Source: Pseudolabrys sp. Root1462 (GTDB lineage: Bacteria > Pseudomonadota > Alphaproteobacteria > Rhizobiales > Xanthobacteraceae). From it: DNA of 64,000 nucleotides. The notes under the pieces are model-generated. The model was not told where the DNA came from. It ran no database searches and saw nothing but the letters and a program-made list of their open reading frames with translations. Numbering within the stretch: the stretch's first letter is position 1; every line of letters begins with the position of its first letter. The position numbers and the translations under genes are program-made. The stretch spans positions 771,757 to 835,756 of the forward strand of contig NZ_LMFS01000001.1 in NCBI RefSeq assembly GCF_001426945.1, in the 5' to 3' direction. Positions 47,084-54,442 of the stretch are shown here, one piece after another.

Positions 47084-47917
47084 ATGGCGGGGACGACGAC
47101 CGCAACAGCGGCGACCGACGAAGCGGCTGTGGCACTGAATGCCGTCGATGTGGCTTTCCGCCTGGCAGATGGCGCTATCTTTCGCGCGGTCAGCAACGCG
47201 ACGCTGAATGTCGCCGACGGCGAATTTGTTTCCATTGTCGGGCCGACCGGTTGCGGGAAATCGACGCTGCTCAATATCGCCGCGGGTCTGTTGCCGCCAG
47301 CGGCGGGCGCCGTCAATATCTTCGGCAAGCGGCTTTCCGACCTCAATCGCCAGGCCGGCTATCTGTTTCAGGCCGACGCGCTGTTCCCCTGGAAGACGGC
47401 GCTGGAGAATGTCGCCATCGGTCTCGACATCGTCGGCGTGCCGCCAGCCGAGGCGCGGACGCGCGCGAAGGACTGGCTCGGCAAAGTCGGGCTTGGCGCT
47501 TTCGGCGATCGCTATCCGCACATGCTGTCCGGCGGCCAGCGCAAACGCGTCGGGCTCGCCCAAGTGCTCATTCGCGACCCGAAGATATTGTTGATGGACG
47601 AGCCGTTCGGGCCACTCGACGCGCAGACCCGGCAGATCATGGGCAACCTGCTGCTCGAGTTGTGGAGTGCCGACCGCAAGGCGGTGCTGTTCGTCACCCA
47701 TGATCTCGAGGAGGCAATCGCGCTGTCCGATCGCGTCGTGATCATGTCGGCGGGGCCGGCCTCGCGCATCATCGGCGACTGGCACGTGAACCTGCCGCGG
47801 CCACGCGACATCTCCGAGATCAAGCTTAGCGCGGGGTTCCACGAGCTGCACCGCGACATCTGGCACATGCTCAAGGAAGAAGTCATCAAGGGCTACGCCC
47901 AGGCGGAGGGCCGCTGA
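47084..47917 (+). CDS. NitT/TauT-type ABC transporter ATP-binding protein (second system)
   Basis: A 277-residue ABC ATPase. Walker A is GPTGCGKST (about 51-59), the signature LSGGQRKRVGLAQ and Walker B ILLMDEPFGPLD, with VTHDLEEA as switch. The Q-loop QADALFPWKTALENV is of the nitrate/sulfonate/bicarbonate type. TGAGGA is seven bases ahead of the ATG. It overlaps the permease gene by one base, and the binding protein gene follows 1.4 kb on. Confidence 0.95.
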   Translation: MAGTTTATAATDEAAVALNAVDVAFRLADGAIFRAVSNATLNVADGEFVSIVGPTGCGKSTLLNIAAGLLPPAAGAVNIFGKRLSDLNRQAGYLFQADALFPWKTALENVAIGLDIVGVPPAEARTRAKDWLGKVGLGAFGDRYPHMLSGGQRKRVGLAQVLIRDPKILLMDEPFGPLDAQTRQIMGNLLLELWSADRKAVLFVTHDLEEAIALSDRVVIMSAGPASRIIGDWHVNLPRPRDISEIKLSAGFHELHRDIWHMLKEEVIKGYAQAEGR

Positions 47918-48705
47918 TGTCACGCGTAACGTTGCTTAGCCTGCAGATCGCCGTCGCTGTAATTTTCGTGGCCGCCTGGTACGTGTTCTCGACCTATCCG
48001 GTGTTCGGCCACATCCTGCTGCCGCCGTTCTTCTTTTCCAACCCTGTTGATGTGGTCAAACAGATCATCGCCTGGTTCGTCTCCGGCGTGATCTGGAAGC
48101 ATCTCTGGGTGACCCTTGTCGAATCGATGCTCGCTTTCGTCATCGGCTCGGTCGGTGGCGTCCTGGTGGGCTTCTGGTTCGCGCGCCAGCCGCGCACCGC
48201 CGCGGTTTTCGATCCCTACGTCAAGATGGCCAACGCGCTGCCGCGCGTGGTGCTGGCGCCGATCTTCACGCTGTGGCTCGGCCTCGGCATCTGGTCCAAG
48301 GTCGCGCTCGGCGTCACGTTGGTATTCTTCATCGTGTTCTTCAATGTCTATCAGGGCGTCAAGGAAGTCTCGCCCACCGTGCTCGCCAACGCTCGCATGC
48401 TCGGCATGAAAGAGCGCCAACTCATGCGACACGTTTACTGGCCGTCGGCACTGTCCTGGATGTTCTCGTCGCTGCACACGTCCGTCGGCTTCGCCGTGGT
48501 TGGCGCGGTGGTCGGTGAATATCTCGGCGCCGCGGCCGGCCTCGGCTATCTCATTCAGCAGGCGGAGGGTGTGTTCGACGTCGCCGGCGTGTTCGCGGGC
48601 ATGTTCGTGCTCGCGGCGTTCGTCATAGTCATCGACCTGATCGTCACCGTCGTCGAGAAGCGACTGCTGGTCTGGCGGCCGACCGTCGGCGAGTCCCGGC
48701 CTTAG
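47917..48705 (+). CDS. NitT/TauT-type ABC transporter permease (second system)
   Basis: A 262-residue permease with about six helices (the first SLQIAVAVIFVAAWYVFS, about 6-23). The coupling block KEVSPTVLANARMLGMKERQLMRHVYWPSALSWMFSSLHTS and the later VGAVVGEYLGAAAGLGYLIQQA are typical of SsuC/TauC-like proteins. Its start shares one base with the ATPase stop. It ends 9 bp from the convergent cupin gene. Confidence 0.93.
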   Translation: MSRVTLLSLQIAVAVIFVAAWYVFSTYPVFGHILLPPFFFSNPVDVVKQIIAWFVSGVIWKHLWVTLVESMLAFVIGSVGGVLVGFWFARQPRTAAVFDPYVKMANALPRVVLAPIFTLWLGLGIWSKVALGVTLVFFIVFFNVYQGVKEVSPTVLANARMLGMKERQLMRHVYWPSALSWMFSSLHTSVGFAVVGAVVGEYLGAAAGLGYLIQQAEGVFDVAGVFAGMFVLAAFVIVIDLIVTVVEKRLLVWRPTVGESRP

Positions 48706-48714
48706 ACCTGTCCG

Positions 48715-49164
48715 CTATTGCAGGAGAACCGTGTCCTTCGGGTCCTGCGGCGGCGTCTTGATGGCGATCGCCTTGAGCGTCCGACCGTCCGGCTTGGTGC
48801 CGCCATGCGGCGTGCCCTTGGGAATGATCACGAGATCGCCGGGCTTCACGTGTACTTCCTTGTCGCCGAACCAGATCGTGCCGGTGCCTTCCAGGATGTA
48901 CTGGACCTCGTTGGCGTCGCGATGCAGATGCTTCGGCACATTGCCGTCCTGCACGGCGACGGTCGCGCCATCGGCCGACACCAAGGTCTTTGAGCGCAGG
49001 CCGGTGGCCGAGGCCGCTCCCAGCGCCTCGCCGTTGAGATCGGTCACGTTGATGATCATGGGCGTGATCTCGGTGGCGGCGACGGCCGGCGACAGCACAC
49101 GCATGCCGGCGGCGCCGGCAACGAATGCCGCGGCGACCGAACCAAGAAAGAAAATGCGGTTCAT
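48715..49164 (-). CDS. Exported cupin-domain protein
   Basis: A 149-residue protein with a signal-like N-terminus (FLGSVAAAFVAGAAGMRVL) and one cupin_2 barrel: VPKHLHRDANEVQYILEGTGTIWFGDKE (motif 1 with H-x-H and E) and PGDLVIIPKGTPHGG (motif 2 with the last His). It probably binds a metal in the periplasm or at the outer face of the membrane. It runs opposite to and between the permease and binding protein genes of an importer, so a link with the transported compound is possible. No reaction is known. Confidence 0.87.
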   Translation of the reverse strand: MNRIFFLGSVAAAFVAGAAGMRVLSPAVAATEITPMIINVTDLNGEALGAASATGLRSKTLVSADGATVAVQDGNVPKHLHRDANEVQYILEGTGTIWFGDKEVHVKPGDLVIIPKGTPHGGTKPDGRTLKAIAIKTPPQDPKDTVLLQ

Positions 49165-49321
49165 CGAAATTGCCTCCCGGTTTTGGTTTTTGTGCTCTTA
49201 AAGGCTATACCTGCGGTCAGGCATTCGCTAGGGCAGGACTTCTCAGGGCCGAGCTGGTACCCTATCTTGCGCCCGAAACGCCGTTTATGCGGTGTCGTTC
49301 AAGAAAATGAGGAGGAAACCG

Positions 49322-50356
49322 ATGTCCAGGATTTTCCGGCGTGCCGTATCGGCCGCCGCGGCGCTCGTCGTTTCGACCGCTCTGATGGCCGGCGCAGCGC
49401 TCGCCCAATCCAAGATCACGCTCGCCGTCGGCGGCGGCTCATGCCTGTGCTACCTGCCGACCATGCTGGCCAAGCAACTCGGCGAGTACGAGAAGGCCGG
49501 CGTCAATGTCGATGTCGTCGACTTCAAGGGCGGCTCGGACGCGCTCAAGGCAGTGATCGGCGGCTCCGCCGACGTCGTCTCGGGCTATTTCGACCATTGC
49601 GTCAACCTTGCCGCCAAGGGCCAGCACCTGCAGGCCTTCGTGGTCTATGACCGCTATCCGGGCCTGGCGCTGGTCGTTTCGCCGAAGCAGACCGACAGCA
49701 TCAAGTCGGTGAAGGACCTTGCCAACAAGAAGGTCGGCGTTTCGGCGCCGGGCTCCTCGACCGACTTCTTCCTCAAATATCTCCTGAAGAAGGAAGGCGT
49801 CGATCCGAACTCGGTCGCCGTCATCGGCGTCGGCCTCGGCGCCACCGCCGTGGCTGCGATGGAACAGGGCCAGATCGATGCTGCGGTCATGCTCGACCCG
49901 TCGGTCACCGTGCTGCAGGGCCGCAACAAGGGCCTGCGCATCCTCAGCGACACCCGCACCCAGCACGACACGCTCGGCGTGTTCGGCGGCGAATATCCCG
50001 GCGGCGCGCTCTATACCCGGGCCGACTGGATCGCCAGCCATGAGAAGGAAGTGCAGGCGATGACCAACGCCATCATCGCCACGCTGAAGTGGATCCATTC
50101 GCATTCGCCAGAAGAGATCGCCGACAAGATGCCGCCGGAATATGTCGGCAAGGACAAGGCGGGCTACATCGCGGCGCTCAAGAACACGATCCCGATGTTC
50201 TCGGAGACCGGTCGCATGGATCCGAAAGGCGCGCAGGCCGTGCTCGCCGTGTTCTCGCAGGGCTCGCCGGATGTCGCCAAGGCGAACATCGACGTCACCA
50301 AGACCTACACCAACAAGTTTGTCGATGAGGCTCACAAGAAGCTTGGCATGAAGTAA
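49322..50356 (+). CDS. NitT/TauT-type ABC transporter substrate-binding protein (second system)
   Basis: A 344-residue periplasmic binding protein. The signal peptide (AVSAAAALVVSTALMAGAALA, about 8-28) ends before QSKITLAVGGG. An unusual CLCYLPTMLAKQLG segment replaces the usual small residues near the ligand-binding loop. KVGVSAPGSSTDFFLKYLLKKEG and GATAVAAMEQGQIDAAVMLDPS match the NMT1/TauA group. I start at ATG 49322 with GAGGAGG eight bases upstream. It completes the importer with the ATPase and permease, although the cupin gene separates it from them. Confidence 0.9.
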   Translation: MSRIFRRAVSAAAALVVSTALMAGAALAQSKITLAVGGGSCLCYLPTMLAKQLGEYEKAGVNVDVVDFKGGSDALKAVIGGSADVVSGYFDHCVNLAAKGQHLQAFVVYDRYPGLALVVSPKQTDSIKSVKDLANKKVGVSAPGSSTDFFLKYLLKKEGVDPNSVAVIGVGLGATAVAAMEQGQIDAAVMLDPSVTVLQGRNKGLRILSDTRTQHDTLGVFGGEYPGGALYTRADWIASHEKEVQAMTNAIIATLKWIHSHSPEEIADKMPPEYVGKDKAGYIAALKNTIPMFSETGRMDPKGAQAVLAVFSQGSPDVAKANIDVTKTYTNKFVDEAHKKLGMK

Positions 50357-50386
50357 CGCTTCGGCGACCATCAAACAGGCATGCGG

Positions 50387-50413
50387 AAACGGCGGGGAAC
50401 TTCCCCGCCGTTT
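50387..50413 (+). terminator. Hairpin after the binding-protein gene
   Basis: AAACGGCGGGGA and TCCCCGCCGTTT form a perfect 12-bp stem with a 3-base loop, then TTTCTGTTATTG. It lies 30 bp after the stop and just ahead of pdxY. Confidence 0.8.
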
Positions 50414-50430
50414 CTGTTATTGTACGCGGC

Positions 50431-51315
50431 ATGAACCTCATCTCCATCCAGTCCCACGTCGTCTTCGGTCATGTCGGTAATTCGGCCGCCGTATTTCCCC
50501 TGCAGCGCATGGGGGTCGAGGTCTGGCCGATCCACACCGTGCAGTTCTCCAACCACACCGGCTATGGCGACTTCACCGGCGAGGTCTTCGGCGCCAAGCT
50601 GATCAGCGATTTGATCGCGGGCCTTGAAAAGCGCGGCGTGCTGCCGGAATGCGACGGCGTCCTGTCCGGCTACATGGGCAGCGCCGAGATCGCCGAAGCG
50701 ATTCTCGAAGCGGTCGCCACCGTCCGCCGCGGCAATCCGTCCGCGCGTTATTGCTGCGATCCGGTCATCGGCGATGTCGGTAAGGGCGTCTTCGTGCATG
50801 AAGGGATTCCGGACTTCATCAAGAAGAAGGCGCTGCCGGCTGCCGACATCGTGACGCCGAACCAGTTCGAGCTTGATTTCCTTACCGGCCGGCCGTCAAA
50901 GACGCGCGCGCAAGCGCTGGATGCCGTCAAGGCGCTGCACGATCTGGGCCCGCACGCAGTCCTGGTGACGTCGCTGCATACCGACGAGACGCCGGAGGAC
51001 GCAATCGACATGCTCGCCTCCGACGACACCGGCTGCTATTTGTTGCGGACGCCGCGTCTCCAGCTCGTCGCCAATGGCGCCGGCGATGCAGTGGCGGCGC
51101 TGTTCCTGGCGCATTATCTGCGGCAGGGCGGAGCCAAGGAAGCGCTGGCACGCGCAGGCAACAGCATCTTCGGCATCCTGCAGAAGACGCTCGACGCCGG
51201 CGCCGCCGAGATTCAGGTCGTGCTCGGCCAGGACGAGGTCGTCCAGCCGAGCAGCGAGTTCGACGTCGAACAGCTCGTCGCGCCGCCGTTGAAGGAGACC
51301 GAAAGGCAATTGTAA
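50431..51315 (+). CDS. pdxY: Pyridoxal kinase
   Basis: A 294-residue PdxY-type kinase that phosphorylates pyridoxal to PLP in the salvage pathway. The N-terminal QSHVVFGHVGNSAAVFPLQRMG, HTVQFSNHTGYGDFTG and the C-terminal catalytic GAGDAVAALFLAHYL (about 214-228, anion hole GAGD) are intact. It is about ten residues longer than E. coli PdxY, mostly at the tail. The stop and the PhzF start share one base, so it heads a run of tightly packed genes. Confidence 0.94.
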   Translation: MNLISIQSHVVFGHVGNSAAVFPLQRMGVEVWPIHTVQFSNHTGYGDFTGEVFGAKLISDLIAGLEKRGVLPECDGVLSGYMGSAEIAEAILEAVATVRRGNPSARYCCDPVIGDVGKGVFVHEGIPDFIKKKALPAADIVTPNQFELDFLTGRPSKTRAQALDAVKALHDLGPHAVLVTSLHTDETPEDAIDMLASDDTGCYLLRTPRLQLVANGAGDAVAALFLAHYLRQGGAKEALARAGNSIFGILQKTLDAGAAEIQVVLGQDEVVQPSSEFDVEQLVAPPLKETERQL

Positions 51316-52211
51316 TGCGCCGTCGTTTCATCACGCTCGATGTTTTCAGCCGCAAGCGCTTTGCCGGCAACCCGCTCGGTATGGTGTTTGAATCCGAGGG
51401 TCTCGACACGTCGGCGATGCAGACCATCGCTCGCGAGTTCAATTATTCGGAAACCGTGTTCATTGCGCCACCGCAGGACGGTGGTCATCGCGCCTCCATG
51501 CGTATCTTCACGCCGTCGTCAGAGTTGCCGTTCGCGGGCCATCCGACGGTCGGCGCTGCCGTGGGCCTGGCGCGTGCCTCGGGTGGCGGGGAGCAGAGCT
51601 TCGTCATCGCCGAGAAGATCGGGCCGGTCGCTTGCGACGTGCGCATGCACGACCCGGATACGGGCTTTGCCGAATTTAAATTGCCGCAATTGCCGCAGCC
51701 TGCCGGGGACCTGCCGGACGCCGCGACGTTAGCGGCGGGGGTCGGCCTCGACGCGGCCGATATAGACATCAAGGCGTTTCCGCCGTCCCGTTGGTCGGCC
51801 GGCGTGCCGTTTGCCGTGGTCGCTGTTCGCTCGCTAGCGGCGGCCGGCCGCGCCAAACCAAACGGCGAGGCCTTTACCCAGGCGTTCGGGCAGGGCGGGC
51901 CAGCCAAGGCCTATGTGGTGTGCGAGGAAGCCGCCGAGGCCGGCCACCAGCTCCACGTCCGCATGTTTGCGCCTGGCATCGGCGTTGCCGAGGACCCTGC
52001 GACCGGAAGCGCGCTGGCCGCATTCTCAGGGCTCTACGTCGCGCACAAACGTCCCGCCGACGGTGTGCACAAGCTCGCGATCGAACAGGGCTACGAGATG
52101 GGCCGGCCGAGCGTGCTGCACCTGTCGCTCGACGTCGAAGGCGGCAGCCTGCGCGAAGCTTCGATCGGCGGCGATGCCGTCGTCGTCACCGAAGGCGTTA
52201 TCGAAGCATGA
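51315..52211 (+). CDS. PhzF family isomerase/epimerase
   Basis: A 298-residue protein of the PhzF family with the two-domain diaminopimelate epimerase-like fold. The conserved catalytic Glu is in FNYSETVFIAPP (about residue 38), FAGHPTVGAAVGLARA follows, and the late DPATGSALAAFSGLY is the family's diagnostic block. Most members have unknown substrates; few are real phenazine enzymes, and no other phz gene is nearby. It is coupled to pdxY upstream and overlaps the NUDIX gene by ATGA. Confidence 0.92.
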   Translation: MRRRFITLDVFSRKRFAGNPLGMVFESEGLDTSAMQTIAREFNYSETVFIAPPQDGGHRASMRIFTPSSELPFAGHPTVGAAVGLARASGGGEQSFVIAEKIGPVACDVRMHDPDTGFAEFKLPQLPQPAGDLPDAATLAAGVGLDAADIDIKAFPPSRWSAGVPFAVVAVRSLAAAGRAKPNGEAFTQAFGQGGPAKAYVVCEEAAEAGHQLHVRMFAPGIGVAEDPATGSALAAFSGLYVAHKRPADGVHKLAIEQGYEMGRPSVLHLSLDVEGGSLREASIGGDAVVVTEGVIEA

Positions 52212-52912
52212 CCGGCACGCCGCGAGTCGTCCACGTCGATCGCCTCGAACTTGTTTTCGAGCCGAAGCCCTGGGCCTTTGCCGACGCCAACCGCCGCAAG
52301 ATCGACGCCGTCTTCGCCGAGGCACAAATCGAGAAGCCGGCGCTGTTCAATGGCCGCGTTCTCACCATGCACCGCTGCAGCATCGAGGATGGCGTCCTCA
52401 GCGGTGGCTTCCTGGAAACCGATTATGCGAGCTTCACCTACTGGATCGCTTCGGGCCGGCCCGAGGCTGGCATTTATGACTGTTTCGGCGCCGCCGCGGT
52501 GATGTCGGACGACGGCGCCTTTCTGCTCGGCGAAATGGCGGCGCATACTTACAACGCGGGCCAGATCTATTTTCCCTGCGGCACGCCGGACCGTAGCGAC
52601 ATCGTCGGCAGCACCGTCGATTTCGATTTCAGCGTCCGCCGAGAACTCAAAGAAGAGACGGGGCTCGATCCGGCCGACCTCACCGACGAGCCCGGCTGGA
52701 CGCTGGCGATGGACGGCGAGGTGATCTGCGCCGTCAAGGTCATGCGCTCCATGCTCGCCGCCGAGACGCTTCGCGCACAGATGCTGCAGAACCTCGCCCG
52801 CGAGCGTCAGCCGGAACTGGCGGACATCAAGATCATCCGCGGCCCCGACGATTTCCATCCGAAGATGCGGCCCTTCGCCCGCATCTTTCTCGCCGCGCGT
52901 TTGGGCGGCTGA
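52208..52912 (+). CDS. NUDIX domain hydrolase
   Basis: A 234-residue protein. I start it at ATG 52208, which overlaps the PhzF stop; the longer frame runs in a shadow of that gene. The NUDIX box appears as GSTVDFDFSVRRELKEETGL (about 137-156): the REL and EETGL parts are exact, and the usual first Glu is Asp. The long N-terminal region (MHRCSIEDGVLSGGFLETDYASFTYW) resembles NUDIX proteins that act on nucleotide derivatives, but the substrate is unknown. It sits 17 bp ahead of PPK2. Confidence 0.85.
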   Translation: MTGTPRVVHVDRLELVFEPKPWAFADANRRKIDAVFAEAQIEKPALFNGRVLTMHRCSIEDGVLSGGFLETDYASFTYWIASGRPEAGIYDCFGAAAVMSDDGAFLLGEMAAHTYNAGQIYFPCGTPDRSDIVGSTVDFDFSVRRELKEETGLDPADLTDEPGWTLAMDGEVICAVKVMRSMLAAETLRAQMLQNLARERQPELADIKIIRGPDDFHPKMRPFARIFLAARLGG

Positions 52913-52929
52913 AGCGACCAGAGGCACTC

Positions 52930-53832
52930 ATGAAGCTCGATCAGATCGCCAAGCGGTTCCGCATAGACAAACCGGAAGCATTCAAGCTGGCGGAGCACGA
53001 TCCGGACGATACCGCGGGCCTGTCGGTCGACAAAGGCGAAGCGAAGGACCTGCTCAAGGAAGGCATCGAACGTCTTTCCGATCTCCAGGAAAAACTCTAC
53101 GCCGATAATCGCTGGTCCGTTCTGATCGTGCTGCAGGCGATGGACGCCGCCGGCAAGGACAGCCTGATTGAGCACGTGATGAGCGGCGTCAATCCGCAGG
53201 GCGTACAAGTGTTCTCGTTCAAGGAGCCGAGCAAGGAAGAGCTCGATCACGATTTTCTCTGGCGGATCGCGCAGCGAGTGCCCGAGCGCGGCCGCATCGG
53301 TATCTTCAACCGCTCGCATTACGAGGAAGTGCTGGTGGTGCGGGTGCACCCTGAATATCTCAAGGCGCAGCGCCTGCCGAGCGTCGGCAATGGCCAGAAG
53401 AATTCGGATAAGGACATCTGGCATCAGCGCTTCGACGACATTCGCGGTTTCGAGAAGCATCTTGCCCGCAACGGCACGCTGATTCTAAAGTTCTTTCTCA
53501 ACGTCTCACGCGGTGAACAGCGCAAACGCTTTCTCGACCGCATCGAGGAGCCCGGCAAGCGCTGGAAGTTCTCCACCGCCGACGTCAAGGAGCGCGCACT
53601 GTGGCCGAATTACATGGAGGCCTATGAGGAGATGATCCGCGAGACCTCAACCCCGGAAGCGCCGTGGTACGTCGTTCCAGCCGACCATAAGTGGTTCACG
53701 CGCCTGGTGGTTGCCGGCGCCATGGCCGATGCGCTGGAGAGCCTGAAGCTCGAATTCCCCAAGTTGGAAGGGGCGGCGCTTGAGGAACTGCAAAAAGCGC
53801 GTAAACTTTTGACTGAAGAGCGTGATCAATAA
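52930..53832 (+). CDS. Polyphosphate kinase 2 family protein
   Basis: A 300-residue PPK2-type kinase that transfers phosphate between polyphosphate and nucleotides. Walker A is QAMDAAGKDSLIEHV (about 73-87), Walker B-like IGIFNRSHYEEVLVVRVHPEY (about 120-140) carries the lid Arg residues, and RNGTLILKFFLNVS follows. The pattern matches the polyphosphate-nucleotide phosphotransferase group, which often phosphorylates AMP or ADP; subclass is not decided. It is the last of the pdxY-PhzF-NUDIX-PPK2 run. Confidence 0.92.
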   Translation: MKLDQIAKRFRIDKPEAFKLAEHDPDDTAGLSVDKGEAKDLLKEGIERLSDLQEKLYADNRWSVLIVLQAMDAAGKDSLIEHVMSGVNPQGVQVFSFKEPSKEELDHDFLWRIAQRVPERGRIGIFNRSHYEEVLVVRVHPEYLKAQRLPSVGNGQKNSDKDIWHQRFDDIRGFEKHLARNGTLILKFFLNVSRGEQRKRFLDRIEEPGKRWKFSTADVKERALWPNYMEAYEEMIRETSTPEAPWYVVPADHKWFTRLVVAGAMADALESLKLEFPKLEGAALEELQKARKLLTEERDQ

Positions 53833-53944
53833 CTTTTGAGCGGCGCGCGCTTTGCTGCCGCCATAATCTGCCAGCTATAGTGGAATCGGCTGCCATCGCG
53901 CAGGCGTGCGTGAGGAGCACAGCCACCCATCAGTGAGGCAGATC

Positions 53945-54439
53945 ATGCATTACGCGCTCACGATCAACGGCAAACAATATGGCGTCGACGTCGATGACGA
54001 CACCCCTCTGCTTTGGGTGTTGCGCGACACCGTCAAGCTCAAGGGCACCAAATTCGGCTGCGGCGCCGGCTTGTGCGGTGCCTGCACCGTCCATGTCGGC
54101 GGTCAGGCGGTGCGCGCCTGCCAGACGGCGGTGTCCGACGTCGGCAATAACGCGGTCACCACCATCGAAGGCATCGGCGACACGGCGATCGGCGCGCGGC
54201 TGCAGAAAGCATGGCTCGCGGTCGATGTCGTGCAGTGCGGCTATTGTCAGGCCGGGCAGATCATGTCCGCCGCGGCGCTGCTCGCTCAGAACAAGGCGCC
54301 CAGCGACGCCGACATTGACGCGGCGATGGACGGCAACATCTGCCGTTGCGCCACCTATTCGCGCATCCGCCAGGCCATCAAGCAGGCAGCCTCAGGCGCC
54401 GACTTTGGCGCCAATGGCCAACAGCGCAAGGGAGCCTAA
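53945..54439 (+). CDS. Molybdenum hydroxylase, [2Fe-2S] subunit (IorA/CoxS-like)
   Basis: A 164-residue electron-transfer subunit with two iron-sulfur clusters. The plant-ferredoxin-like one uses [21 protein letters not shown] (about 38-58), and the second uses CGYCQAGQ and [15 protein letters not shown] (about 97-147). It carries electrons from the molybdopterin subunit encoded 3 bp downstream. I start it at ATG 53945 with GAGG a few bases ahead. The two-subunit layout without an FAD subunit resembles isoquinoline 1-oxidoreductase and related aldehyde dehydrogenases. Confidence 0.93.
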   Translation: MHYALTINGKQYGVDVDDDTPLLWVLRDTVKLKGTKFGCGAGLCGACTVHVGGQAVRACQTAVSDVGNNAVTTIEGIGDTAIGARLQKAWLAVDVVQCGYCQAGQIMSAAALLAQNKAPSDADIDAAMDGNICRCATYSRIRQAIKQAASGADFGANGQQRKGA

Positions 54440-54442
54440 GCC

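Noticed and set aside
45182-47923. Minus-strand open frame of 913 codons extending the osmoprotectant transporter upstream
   Set aside because: Only the last 517 codons match the family. The upstream part crosses the divergent promoter region and the NitT/TauT ATPase gene in a shadow frame.
51315-52211. Phenazine biosynthesis
   Set aside because: PhzF alone is a broad family; no other phz gene is present.
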